Assembly (NCBI RefSeq): GCF_037137055.1
Contig: NZ_JBBBNY010000004.1
Location: 186,001-250,000 of the forward strand
Length of the DNA stretch: 64,000 nucleotides
Direction: 5' to 3'
Source: Frateuria_A yonginensis
GTDB taxonomy: Bacteria > Pseudomonadota > Gammaproteobacteria > Xanthomonadales > Rhodanobacteraceae
Positions 1-7,851 of the stretch are shown here, in pieces; positions within the stretch are counted from its first letter, which is position 1; each line of letters opens with the position of its first letter. A program made the position numbers and the translations under genes. Under the pieces are notes generated by a model that did not search any database, was not told where the DNA came from, and saw only the letters and a list, made by a program, of their open reading frames with translations.

Positions 1-988
1 TGGCGCTGCCGTCCTTGTCCAGCCAGCGGCCGCCGTCGGCCAGCGCGCGGCGCAGGCGACGCGGCATCGACTTGAGGTTGTCGCCGGCGTGGGCGGCTTC
101 CTCGCGCAGGGTCGGCACGATCACGCCGCGGTAGTAGTCGGTCATCGCCTGGAAGCGGTGGGTCAGCACGGCCTTGAGCGTCTCGGCATCGGGCAGGTGC
201 ACGTTGGGGCGGATGTCCAGCGTCGGCGCCACGCGCAGCACCTTGGCCAGGCCCACCGCGCGCAGTGCGCAGATCACCGCCCAGCCGATGTCGAACTCCC
301 ACTTGCGCAGCGCGAACTTGGCCGAGCTGGGGAAGGCGTGATGGTTGTTGTGCAGCTCTTCACCGCCGATCCAGAAGCCCCACGGGATCAGGTTGGTCGC
401 GGTGTCGGCGCTCTCGAAGTTGCGGTAGCCCCACCAGTGGCCGATGCCGTTTACGAAGCCGGCGGCCCAGAACGGGATCCAGATCATCTGCACCGCCCAC
501 AGCGCGGCGCCGATCACGCCGAACAGCGCCAGGTCGACGATCAGCATCAGTGCCGGGCCCCAGTACGGGTGGCCGGTGTAGAGCTTGCGCTCGATCCAGT
601 CGTCGGGCGTGCCGCGGCCGTACTTCTCCAGGTCCTCCTTCACTTCGGAGGCATCGCGATACAGCGAGACGCCGTCCCAGAAGACCTTCTTGATGCCGTA
701 GATCTGCGGGCTGTGCGGGTCTTCCGCGGTCTCCACCTTGGCGTGGTGCTTGCGGTGCACCGCCACCCACTCCTTGGTGACCATGCCAGTGGTCAGCCAG
801 CCCCAGAAGCGGAAGAAGTGCTGCACGACCGGGTGCAGGTCGACGCCGCGATGGGTCTGGCAGCGGTGGTAGTAGATGGTGACCGTGAAGATGGTGAGCT
901 GCGTCACCACCAGCGTGTAGATCAGCATGGTGAGCCAACCGGCGTGGGTCACGCCGTTGGAAAGGAAGGTCAACACAGCATCGAGCAT
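1..988 (-). CDS. Membrane fatty-acid (acyl-CoA type) desaturase, C-terminus cut by window edge
   Basis: Integral-membrane di-iron desaturase that introduces a double bond into saturated acyl chains, adjusting membrane fluidity. Reading from the ATG at 988 (start MLDAVLTFLSNGVTHAG), the three histidine boxes of the family appear in order: HRCQTH near residue 43, HRKHH near residue 83 and HNNHH near residue 220. Hydrophobic segments lie near residues 17-37 and in the middle of the protein. About 329 residues are visible and the frame is still open at base 1, so the 3' end lies outside. It is divergent from the ABC cassette at 1127. A 24-bp near-palindrome lies at 1059-1082 in the shared promoter region. 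The family is clear; the positional specificity (delta-9 most likely) is inferred. Confidence 0.9.
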   Translation of the reverse strand, partial: MLDAVLTFLSNGVTHAGWLTMLIYTLVVTQLTIFTVTIYYHRCQTHRGVDLHPVVQHFFRFWGWLTTGMVTKEWVAVHRKHHAKVETAEDPHSPQIYGIKKVFWDGVSLYRDASEVKEDLEKYGRGTPDDWIERKLYTGHPYWGPALMLIVDLALFGVIGAALWAVQMIWIPFWAAGFVNGIGHWWGYRNFESADTATNLIPWGFWIGGEELHNNHHAFPSSAKFALRKWEFDIGWAVICALRAVGLAKVLRVAPTLDIRPNVHLPDAETLKAVLTHRFQAMTDYYRGVIVPTLREEAAHAGDNLKSMPRRLRRALADGGRWLDKDGSA

Positions 989-1058
989 CGGAAAACACCA
1001 GGGGAGTTGGAAAGGCAGTCTATCGGAGGGGTTTCCGTACCCGCCAGCATGGCCCATC

Positions 1059-1082
1059 ACGTTTCAGGCATGCGTGAAACGT
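1059..1082. promoter_or_regulatory. 24-bp near-perfect palindrome, candidate operator of the desaturase
   Basis: The arms acgtttca and tgaaacgt flank the centre ggcatgcg, so 22 of 24 positions are self-complementary. It lies in the 138-bp region between the divergent desaturase (988, minus) and ABC ATPase (1127, plus). On the minus strand a weak -10-like TACACA sits just upstream, so the palindrome would fall around the transcription start, a normal place for a repressor site. Desaturase genes in other gammaproteobacteria are controlled by TetR-type lipid sensors such as DesT or FabR, but I cannot assign the protein from the site alone. Confidence 0.5.
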
Positions 1083-1126
1083 GGCCCGCTGTTGTGTAAA
1101 GGTGGGGGCGCCGTGACAATCAAGCA

Positions 1127-1861
1127 ATGACTCTGCCACAACCCCTGTTAAAGCTTGAGCAAGTCAGCCGCCGCCGCGCCGGGCGGCCCGCCGTGGAGGC
1201 GCTCAGCCTCGCGCTCGAGCGTGGCCAGGTGCTGGGGTTGCTGGGCATCAACGGCGCCGGCAAGTCGACCACGCTGGCGATGATCGCCGGTGCGCTGGCG
1301 CCCGAGCGCGGCCGCGTCCTGCTCGACGGCCAGGAGCTGGCCGAGCACCCGTCGCTCGCGCGCCGCCTGGTGGGCTGGCTGCCGGAACGTGCCCCGCTGT
1401 GGCAGGAACTGACCGTGGGTGAACATCTTGACGCACATGGTCGCCTGCGCGGGCTGGACGGCAAGGCGCTCGGGCAGGCACGCGCGCGCATGCTCGAGCA
1501 TCTGGAGCTGGCACCGCTGGAACGGCGTCTGGCCGGCGTACTCTCGCAGGGCCAGCGCCAGCGGCTGGGCCTGGCCTGCGCACTGCTGCACCAGCCGGCG
1601 CTGCTGGTACTGGACGAGCCCGGCAACGCGCTCGATCCGCTGCAGCTCGCCGCGCTGCGCGCACTGATCCGCGAACAGGCGGCCGCCGGCACGGCGGTGA
1701 TCCTGTCCACGCACGTGCTGACGGAAGTCACCGCCGTGTGCGATCGGGTCGCCATCCTGCACGAAGGTACCCTGCGCCACGAGGGGATGCTGGCGAAGGA
1801 CGACCACGCTGCGCTGGAGCGGCGCTTTTTCGGCATCGCCACCGCCCGGGCCGCCGCATGA
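1127..1861 (+). CDS. ABC transporter ATP-binding protein (GldA/NosF-like)
   Basis: Cytoplasmic ATPase of 244 residues, first gene of a four-gene cassette. Walker A is GINGAGKST near residue 42, the ABC signature is LSQGQRQRL near residue 140, Walker B is LLVLDEP near residue 163, and the H-loop is in LSTH near residue 195. The stop overlaps the next start (ATGA at 1858-1861), so it is translationally coupled to the permease. The best family match is the GldA/NosF/CcmA group of simple ABC-2 exporters. The substrate is unknown. In this cassette type the partner proteins are a 6-TM permease, a GldG-like periplasmic/membrane protein and a DUF4340 protein. Confidence 0.9.
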   Translation: MTLPQPLLKLEQVSRRRAGRPAVEALSLALERGQVLGLLGINGAGKSTTLAMIAGALAPERGRVLLDGQELAEHPSLARRLVGWLPERAPLWQELTVGEHLDAHGRLRGLDGKALGQARARMLEHLELAPLERRLAGVLSQGQRQRLGLACALLHQPALLVLDEPGNALDPLQLAALRALIREQAAAGTAVILSTHVLTEVTAVCDRVAILHEGTLRHEGMLAKDDHAALERRFFGIATARAAA

Positions 1862-2613
1862 GCGCACTGGCGGTGACCCGGCTGGAACTGCGCCGGCTGT
1901 TCGTGCGCCCGCTGGCCTGGGTGGTCGGTGCGCTGACGCTGGCCTGGCTGGCGTGGAACTTCACCCTGTTGCTGGGCAGCTTCCTCGCCGCGCAGGTGCG
2001 CCTGGCCGCGCTGCCCGACGGGCCGGGCTACACCGACCTGGTCGCGGTGCCGCTACTGGCCAAGCTGGCCGAGCTCGCCTTCCTGGTGGTGCCGCTGCTG
2101 TCGATGTCCGCGCTGGCCGGCGAGCGCCGCGAAGGGCGCCTGGCGCTGCTGCTCGGCATGGGCCAGTCGCCCACGCGGCTGGTGCTGGGCAAGTACCTGG
2201 CGCTGATGGTGTGGCTGTTGCTTTGGCTGGCGCTGACCCTGGCGATGCCGACGGCGCTCGCGCACGCCACCGCACTCGACTGGGGCAAGCTCGCCGCGGC
2301 CGCGCTCGGCATGGCGCTGCTGTTGGCGGGGCTGTGCGCGCTCGGCCTGGTCTGCTCGGCCTTCGCCTCGCATCCGGCCATCGCGGCCGCGCTGGCGCTG
2401 GTGCTCACGCTGGGCCTGTGGGCGGTGAATCTCGGCGCGCAGCTGGCCGGGGTGAGCGGCGGCGCGATCAACTGGCTGGCGATGAGTTCGCACCTGCAGC
2501 CGCTGCTGCGCGGGCTGGTCGCCAGCCCGGACGTGGCGTGGTTCGTGCTGCTGACGGCGGTCTGCCTGGCGCTGACGATCCGCCGCGTCGCCGCCGAACG
2601 GGAGCGCGGCTGA
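1858..2613 (+). CDS. ABC-2 type membrane permease (GldF-like)
   Basis: A 251-residue, very hydrophobic protein starting MSALAVTRLELRRLFVRP. About six membrane helices can be seen: near residues 19-41, 62-82, 108-135, 143-168, 175-195 and 220-240. The N-terminal RLELRRLF amphipathic stretch is typical of ABC-2 permeases. The start overlaps the ATPase stop by 4 bp and its own stop shares one base with the next start (TGATG at 2611-2615), so the genes are tightly coupled. It would form the membrane channel for the ATPase at 1127. The substrate is not evident. Confidence 0.85.
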   Translation: MSALAVTRLELRRLFVRPLAWVVGALTLAWLAWNFTLLLGSFLAAQVRLAALPDGPGYTDLVAVPLLAKLAELAFLVVPLLSMSALAGERREGRLALLLGMGQSPTRLVLGKYLALMVWLLLWLALTLAMPTALAHATALDWGKLAAAALGMALLLAGLCALGLVCSAFASHPAIAAALALVLTLGLWAVNLGAQLAGVSGGAINWLAMSSHLQPLLRGLVASPDVAWFVLLTAVCLALTIRRVAAERERG

Positions 2614-3965
2614 TGCGTGCCCTGCTGGGACGTCTGGACGTGTGGCTGTTCGCGCTGGCGCTGCTGGCCGGCGCCGGCGCGCTCGGCTACCTCTCCACCC
2701 GCTACGCCGTGATGTCCGACTGGACCGCGGGCGGGCGCGCCAGCCTCTCGCCGGAAAGCCGCGCGGTGCTGGCCGCGCTGGACGGGCCGGTGGAGATCGT
2801 CAGCTACGCCAACCCGCAGGGCGACCTGCGCCAGACCATCGCCGGCTTCATCGAACGCTACCGGCGGCTCAAGCCGGACCTCACCCTGCGCTTCGTCGAC
2901 CCGGAACAGGACCCGGCGAAGATGCGCGCGCTGGGCATCACCGTGGACGGCGCGATCATCGTGCACTACCGCGGCCGCGAGCAGCGCCTGGACGAGCTGT
3001 CCGAGCGCAGCCTGACCAATGCGCTGGTACGCCTGACCCGCAGCGGCGAACGGATCGTCGCCTTCGTCACGGGCGACGGCGAACGCCGCGCCGACGGTCA
3101 GGCCAACGCGGACCTGGGCACCTTCATGGCGCAGCTGGAAAGCCGCGGCATGCGTGCGGTGCCGCTCAACTTCGCGCAGGTGACGGCGGTGCCCGAGCAC
3201 ACCGACCTGGTGGTGCTGGCCAGCCCCACGCTGCCGCTCGCGCCCGGCGCGGTACGCGCGCTGGTCGACTACCTCGGCAACGGCGGCAACCTGCTGTGGC
3301 TCACCGAGCCGGCCGACAGCGACCTCAACCTCGAACCGCTGGCCGACGCGCTCGGCCTGCGCGTGCTGCCGGGCGTACTGGTCGACGGCGGCGGCGCGGC
3401 GCTGGGCCTGAAGGACCCGCGCCTGATCGCGCTCGGCGCCTATCCGGCGCACGCCATCACCCGCGGCTTCGTGCTGACCACGCTGTTCCCGCAGGTGGCG
3501 GCGCTGGCCCAGGTCAACCGCAACGACTGGGCGGTGCAGCCGTTCCTCGCCTCCGGACCGCAGAGCTGGACCGAGTTCCAGCCGATCGACAACGCAGCGA
3601 GTTCGACCATCCGCTACGATGCGGCCGCGGGCGAGCTCAAGGGACCGCTCGACTTCGGGCTCGCCCTGACCCGCCTCTCGCCCAGCCCCGACAAGAGCCA
3701 GCAGCGCGTCGCGGTGATCGGCGACGGCGATTTCCTCTCCAATACGTTCCTGGGCAACGGCGGCAACCGCGCGCTGGGCGAGCGCGTGTTCGACTGGCTG
3801 CTCGGCGACGACGCGCTGGTCAGCCTGCCCCCGCGTGGCGCGCCCGACCGCGTGCTGACGATCTCGCAGACCGAGCTCAACGTTCTGAGCCTGGGCTTCC
3901 TGCTCGGGCTGCCGCTGCTGCTCGGCATCGGCGGCGCGCTGGTGTGGCGCCGGCGCCGGCGCTGA
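2613..3965 (+). CDS. GldG-like auxiliary protein of ABC system
   Basis: A 450-residue protein with an N-terminal membrane anchor (LFALALLAGAGALGYLS), a large extracytoplasmic region, and a C-terminal membrane helix (FLLGLPLLLGIGGALVW) followed by a basic RRRRR tail. The periplasmic part has the layout of GldG/ABC_transp_aux proteins: a short domain with VEIVSYANP and LRFVDPEQDP, then a Rossmann-like domain with TDLVVLASPT, GGNLLWLTEP and VAVIGDGDFLSN. It shares one base with both neighbours at TGATG junctions. In Bacteroidetes the GldAFG complex is tied to gliding. Here no other gliding gene is seen, so the role is unknown and may be envelope-related export. Confidence 0.82.
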   Translation: MRALLGRLDVWLFALALLAGAGALGYLSTRYAVMSDWTAGGRASLSPESRAVLAALDGPVEIVSYANPQGDLRQTIAGFIERYRRLKPDLTLRFVDPEQDPAKMRALGITVDGAIIVHYRGREQRLDELSERSLTNALVRLTRSGERIVAFVTGDGERRADGQANADLGTFMAQLESRGMRAVPLNFAQVTAVPEHTDLVVLASPTLPLAPGAVRALVDYLGNGGNLLWLTEPADSDLNLEPLADALGLRVLPGVLVDGGGAALGLKDPRLIALGAYPAHAITRGFVLTTLFPQVAALAQVNRNDWAVQPFLASGPQSWTEFQPIDNAASSTIRYDAAAGELKGPLDFGLALTRLSPSPDKSQQRVAVIGDGDFLSNTFLGNGGNRALGERVFDWLLGDDALVSLPPRGAPDRVLTISQTELNVLSLGFLLGLPLLLGIGGALVWRRRRR

Positions 3966-4450
3966 TGCGGCGCGCGGTCCGCCAGCGCTGGCTCGTGGCC
4001 GGTATCGCCGTCGCGCTGCTGGCGCTGGCCGCGGTGCAGTACCTGCACGACCGCCGCGACGCGCCCGGCACCCTGCTGGGGCTCGATCCGTCCGGCATCC
4101 GCTCGGTGGTGCTCACGCTGCCCGGCCATCCGCCGGAGACCTACCGCCGCGCGCGGGGCCACTGGTGGCGGGCCGACGGCCGGCCGGCCGACGAGGGCCG
4201 GCTGCAGGAGCTGACCGAGATCGCCCAGGCGCCCGTGGCCGGCTGGCGCCCGGCATCCGCCTTCGACCCGGCCAAGATCGGCCTGGCGCCGCCGCTGGCG
4301 CAACTACGGCTGGACGGACACACGCTGGATTTCGGCACTACCGCGGTGACCGGCCCGCTGCGCTACGTGCGCGTCGACGGACGCATCGCGCTGGTGCCGC
4401 TGCGCTACACGCCGCGCCCGTCCACTCGGGACGCCGAACGCATCCACTGA
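3965..4450 (+). CDS. DUF4340-like anchored periplasmic protein
   Basis: A 161-residue protein with a signal anchor (WLVAGIAVALLALAAVQYL, residues 9-27) and a compact periplasmic domain. WRADGRPADEGRLQELTEIA and FDPAKIGLAPP resemble DUF4340 proteins, which habitually follow GldG-like genes. It is short for that family (often 300 or more residues), so it corresponds to a single repeat of the domain. It is the last gene of the 1127-4450 cassette and starts on the TGATG of its neighbour. Function unknown; presumably a structural partner of the ABC complex. Confidence 0.7.
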   Translation: MRRAVRQRWLVAGIAVALLALAAVQYLHDRRDAPGTLLGLDPSGIRSVVLTLPGHPPETYRRARGHWWRADGRPADEGRLQELTEIAQAPVAGWRPASAFDPAKIGLAPPLAQLRLDGHTLDFGTTAVTGPLRYVRVDGRIALVPLRYTPRPSTRDAERIH

Positions 4451-4461
4451 GCCACCCGCGG

Positions 4462-4531
4462 CAGCGAGCCTGCTCGCGATGTTCTTCGCCCCGACGTGAC
4501 GGCGCCGCCGGGAGCATCGCGAGCGATGCCC
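4462..4531. repeat. REP-like inverted pair, degenerate
   Basis: The left unit gcgagcctgctcgcgatg (4464-4481) and the right unit gcatcgcgagcgatgcc (4514-4530) are facing copies of the element repeated through this window. The pair lies in the 162-bp gap between the DUF4340 gene and gnd. The right arm has diverged. No other feature is seen in this gap apart from the gnd ribosome-binding site. Confidence 0.6.
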
Positions 4532-4612
4532 GCCGGGACATGCGTGGGGCGCTTGCGGCGGGTCGGATGCGGGCCCATATCGGGCGGATCGGTGTTTGGA
4601 AAGGAGTGCGCG

Positions 4613-6028
4613 ATGAGCCAGCAGGTGATGGGCGTGTTCGGCATGGGCGTGATGGGTCACAGCCTCGCGCTGAACATCGAGAGCCGCGGCCATGCGGTAT
4701 CGGTGTACGACCACGACCCTGCCTTCACCGACCGGGTGATCGCCGAGCATCCGGACCGGCGCCTGGTGCCGTTCCGCGATCTGGGCACCTTCATCGCCTC
4801 GCTGGAACGTCCGCGGCGGATCCTGCTGATGATCAAGGCGGGCGCGCCGGTGGACGCGATGCTGGAGGCGATGAAGCCACTGCTGGAACCGGGCGACATC
4901 GTGATCGACGGCGGCAACAGCTACTACCAGGACACCATTCGCCGCGAACGGTCCATGCAGGCGGCCGGGTTGAACTTCATCGGCTGCGGCGTCTCCGGCG
5001 GCGAGGAGGGCGCGCTGAACGGCCCGTCGATCATGCCGGGCGGGCCTCGCGAGGCGTACGCGAAGGTCGAGCCCATCCTCACCGAGATCGCGGCGCGCGC
5101 GCCGGACGGCACGCCGTGCGTGGCCTGGATGGGCCCGAACGGCGCCGGGCACTACGTGAAGATGGTGCACAACGGCATCGAGTACGGCGACATGCAGCTG
5201 ATCGCCGAGAGCTACGCCGTGCTGCGCCAGGTGCTGGGCCTGTCCAATGCCGAGCTCGCGCAGGTCTATGCCCAGTGGAACGAGGGCGAGCTGGACAGCT
5301 ACCTGATCGGCATCACCGCGCGCATCTTCACCCGCCAGGACGCCGATACCGGCCACGCGCTGGTGGACATGATCCTTGACCGCGCCGGGCAGAAGGGCAC
5401 CGGGCAGTGGACCTGCCAGGACGCGCTGGAGATGCGCGTGCCGCTGCCGCTGATCACCGAGGCGGTGTTCGCGCGCGGCCTCTCCGCGCAGAAGGACGAG
5501 CGCGTCGCCGCCAGCCGCGTGCTGATCGGGCCGGCCGCCACCTTCGCGGGCGATCGCGCGGCCTTCGTCGAGGCGGTGCGCCGCGCGCTCTACCTGGGCA
5601 AGCTGATCTCCTACGCGCAGGGCTTCGCCCAGCTGCGCGCCGCCTCGCAGGCGCACGCCTGGGACCTCGACTACGCCACCATCGCCAGCATCTTCCGCGC
5701 CGGCTGCATCATCCGCGCGGGCTTCCTGCAGCGGATCATGGACGCCTACACGCGCGAGCCCGGCCTGGCCAACCTGATGCTCGACCCCTACTTCGCCGAC
5801 GTCGCGGCGCGCTACCAGCAGGCGTTGCGCGAGGTGGTCGCCACCGCGGTGACCTGCGGCGTGGCCACGCCCTGCCTGGCCTCGGCGGTGGCGTGGTTCG
5901 ACGGCTACCGCAGCGAGCACCTGCCGGCCAACCTGCTGCAGGCGCAGCGCGACTATTTCGGCGCGCACACCTTCGAGCGCGTCGACCGGCCCGGCACCTT
6001 CCACGTCGACTGGGAATCGAACACCTAG
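4613..6028 (+). CDS. gnd: 6-phosphogluconate dehydrogenase, decarboxylating
   Basis: Oxidative pentose phosphate pathway enzyme: 6-phosphogluconate + NADP+ gives ribulose 5-phosphate + CO2 + NADPH. The 471-residue length matches the long dimeric form. Visible motifs are the N-terminal Rossmann GVFGMGVMGHSLALN, the substrate loop GCGVSGGEEGALNGPS, and GAGHYVKMVHNGIEYGDMQ with the catalytic Lys and Asn. The start at 4613 is chosen because AAGGAG lies 6-7 bases upstream (4601-4606) and the protein then begins MSQQVMGVFGMG; the longer upstream frame reads through the REP pair. The stop TAG at 6026-6028 abuts the next REP pair. Confidence 0.97.
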   Translation: MSQQVMGVFGMGVMGHSLALNIESRGHAVSVYDHDPAFTDRVIAEHPDRRLVPFRDLGTFIASLERPRRILLMIKAGAPVDAMLEAMKPLLEPGDIVIDGGNSYYQDTIRRERSMQAAGLNFIGCGVSGGEEGALNGPSIMPGGPREAYAKVEPILTEIAARAPDGTPCVAWMGPNGAGHYVKMVHNGIEYGDMQLIAESYAVLRQVLGLSNAELAQVYAQWNEGELDSYLIGITARIFTRQDADTGHALVDMILDRAGQKGTGQWTCQDALEMRVPLPLITEAVFARGLSAQKDERVAASRVLIGPAATFAGDRAAFVEAVRRALYLGKLISYAQGFAQLRAASQAHAWDLDYATIASIFRAGCIIRAGFLQRIMDAYTREPGLANLMLDPYFADVAARYQQALREVVATAVTCGVATPCLASAVAWFDGYRSEHLPANLLQAQRDYFGAHTFERVDRPGTFHVDWESNT

Positions 6029-6107
6029 GTGGGGGCGAGCTTGCTCGCGACGCCGGCGCAGACTCGAAGCGAAGAACGAAGAGCGTCGCGAGCAAGCTCG
6101 CTCCTAC
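6029..6107. repeat. REP-like inverted pair between gnd and mutM
   Basis: The left arm gcgagcttgctcgcgacg (6035-6052) is the exact reverse complement of cgtcgcgagcaagctcgc (6084-6101), separated by 31 bp. It fills the whole gnd-mutM gap. The right arm ends ctcctac, and the bases aat that follow turn its end into TACAAT (6105-6110), the likely -10 of mutM. It could also act as a gnd terminator or mRNA stabiliser, as REP pairs do in other bacteria. Confidence 0.85.
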
Positions 6108-6110
6108 AAT
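6105..6110 (+). promoter_or_regulatory. Candidate -10 box of mutM, leaderless arrangement
   Basis: TACAAT is followed by six bases and then the ATG at 6117, so initiation 6-8 bases after the hexamer would start the RNA at or near the start codon. No Shine-Dalgarno is present. No convincing -35 was found; the upstream bases belong to the REP arm. Confidence 0.5.
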
Positions 6111-6116
6111 TCCCGC

Positions 6117-6944
6117 ATGCCTGAATTGCCTGAAGTCGAAACCACCCGCCGCGGCATCGCCCCGCACGTGGAGGGCCGTCGCGTCGCCGCCGTGATCCTG
6201 CGTCGGCCGGACCTGCGCTGGCCGATCCCGCGCGAGGTGGGCGAGCTGCTGCCGGGTCAGCGCATCGACGCGGTGGAGCGGCGCGCCAAGTACCTGTTGC
6301 TGCACACCGCGGCCGGCAGCGCGCTGATGCACCTGGGCATGAGCGGCATGCTGCGCGTGCTGCCGCCGGATGCGCCGCTGGGCGCGCACGACCACGTGGA
6401 CATCGCGCTCGCCGCCGAAGCGAGCCGCCCTGCCCGCGTGCTGCGCTTCACCGACCCGCGCCGGTTCGGCTGCCTGCTGTGGCAGCCACCGGGACAGGTC
6501 CACGCACTGCTCGCCGCACTCGGCCCGGAGCCGCTCACCGAGGCGTTCGACGGCGACCTGCTCTGGCATCGCTCGCGCGGACGCGGCGCCGCGGTGAAGC
6601 TGTTCCTGATGGACAACACGGTGGTGGTGGGCGTGGGCAACATCTACGCCAGCGAGGCGCTGTTCGCCGCCGGCATCGATCCGCGCCGCGCCGCCGGCAA
6701 GGTCTCGCGCGAGCGCTATGCGCGGCTCGCCGCCGAGGTCAAGCGCATCCTGGCGTGGGCGATCGAGCGCGGCGGCACCACCCTGCGCGACTTCCTCAAC
6801 CCCGATGGTGCGCCCGGCTACTTCTTCCGTGAACTCAACGTCTACGGCCGCGCGGGCGAGCCGTGCCGGGTGTGCGGCACGGCCATCCGCCAGGTCACGC
6901 TGGGGCAGCGCTCGACCTTCTGGTGCCCGCACTGCCAGCGCTGA
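6117..6944 (+). CDS. mutM: Formamidopyrimidine-DNA glycosylase (Fpg)
   Basis: Bifunctional base-excision repair enzyme that removes 8-oxoguanine and formamidopyrimidines and cleaves the abasic site. 275 residues, the usual length. The N-terminus MPELPEVETT supplies the catalytic Pro2 (Schiff base after Met removal) and Glu3; the conserved Lys lies in RRAKYLLL (K58). The helix-two-turn-helix is around VVVGVGNIYASEALF. The C-terminal zinc finger has CRVCG and CPHCQR. No Shine-Dalgarno is visible and a TACAAT hexamer sits six bases before the ATG. Confidence 0.97.
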   Translation: MPELPEVETTRRGIAPHVEGRRVAAVILRRPDLRWPIPREVGELLPGQRIDAVERRAKYLLLHTAAGSALMHLGMSGMLRVLPPDAPLGAHDHVDIALAAEASRPARVLRFTDPRRFGCLLWQPPGQVHALLAALGPEPLTEAFDGDLLWHRSRGRGAAVKLFLMDNTVVVGVGNIYASEALFAAGIDPRRAAGKVSRERYARLAAEVKRILAWAIERGGTTLRDFLNPDGAPGYFFRELNVYGRAGEPCRVCGTAIRQVTLGQRSTFWCPHCQR

Positions 6945-6972
6945 GCGGAGCCTGTCCCGCGAGGGCGCGCCT

Positions 6973-7674
6973 TCAGTGCGCGCCGAACAACTGCTCGGCG
7001 CGCTGGAACAGCACCCAACTGGTGGCGATGAACTTGTCCCCGCCACGCGGGCGGTTGCCACGGTGGGTGTGCGTGAAGGCCGCCGGGGCGAGCAGCAGAG
7101 TGCCGGTGCGAGGCGTGATGCGGCGCTGCTGGTACAGGAACTCCGTCTCCCCGCCTTCGAAGCCGTCGTTGAGATAGAGGGTCCACAGCAGGTGCCGGTG
7201 CAAGGTCTCGGCCGACCGATCGCGCGGGTAGAGCTCGCAATGCCAGTACGGGTAGCCGCCGCGGTCGGCGGCATAGCGCTGCAGGTTGATGGGGCCGGGC
7301 CGGAACGCCGTTTCCACCAGCGGCGCCAGTGCCGCGTCGTCCATGGCCTGCAGTCGCTCGGGCGTGAGTCGTCGGGGTACGCCGTCGGGGCCATGCACGT
7401 GCAGCATCAGCGGCGCCACCAGCGCATGCGGGTAGCGGCGCAGGTACTCGAGCAGGCCGGCGAACACCGCCTGGTTGAGCAGTGCTTCGGCGTCACGCCA
7501 CTCGGCAGGGCCGCTGATGGCCAGGTCCTCGCTGTCCTTCAGCTCCGGCAGCAGGCCGCCACCGACACGGCCCGGCCGGCGTCCGCAGCTGGCGCCGAAG
7601 CGCTCGACCAGCGCCTGGCAGGTCGCCGCCGGCAAAGCCTGCGGATACACCCCGATGAAGTCGTCCGCCGCCAT
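6973..7674 (-). CDS. 2OG-Fe(II) oxygenase, prolyl 4-hydroxylase-like
   Basis: A 233-residue protein of the iron- and 2-oxoglutarate-dependent dioxygenase fold. The metal triad is visible as H145-x-E147 (YWHCELYP, Glu rather than the commoner Asp) and a distal His in FTHTHRG (202 or 204), with GGETEFLYQQ and TPRTGTLLLAP between them, as in prolyl 4-hydroxylase-like (P4Hc) proteins. The start at 7674 (MAADDFIGVYPQ) is preferred over an ATG 36 bases upstream because GGGAG precedes it at normal spacing. It converges on mutM with a 28-bp gap. The substrate is unknown. Confidence 0.85.
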   Translation of the reverse strand: MAADDFIGVYPQALPAATCQALVERFGASCGRRPGRVGGGLLPELKDSEDLAISGPAEWRDAEALLNQAVFAGLLEYLRRYPHALVAPLMLHVHGPDGVPRRLTPERLQAMDDAALAPLVETAFRPGPINLQRYAADRGGYPYWHCELYPRDRSAETLHRHLLWTLYLNDGFEGGETEFLYQQRRITPRTGTLLLAPAAFTHTHRGNRPRGGDKFIATSWVLFQRAEQLFGAH

Positions 7675-7851
7675 CGCAACTCCCGCGCCCCGAGAGCAGC
7701 ATCCTCGCATGCAGCGCAGATCCGCGCAGGCAACCGCTGCGCGGCACGACCATACGCCTGCGTGCGGAGCAAGCTGACTCCGAATTCACGCCGCGCTACC
7801 AATCCTGCCCCGGACCGCCCCATTCCGAGGGCGTATCGGGGAGCCACACGC

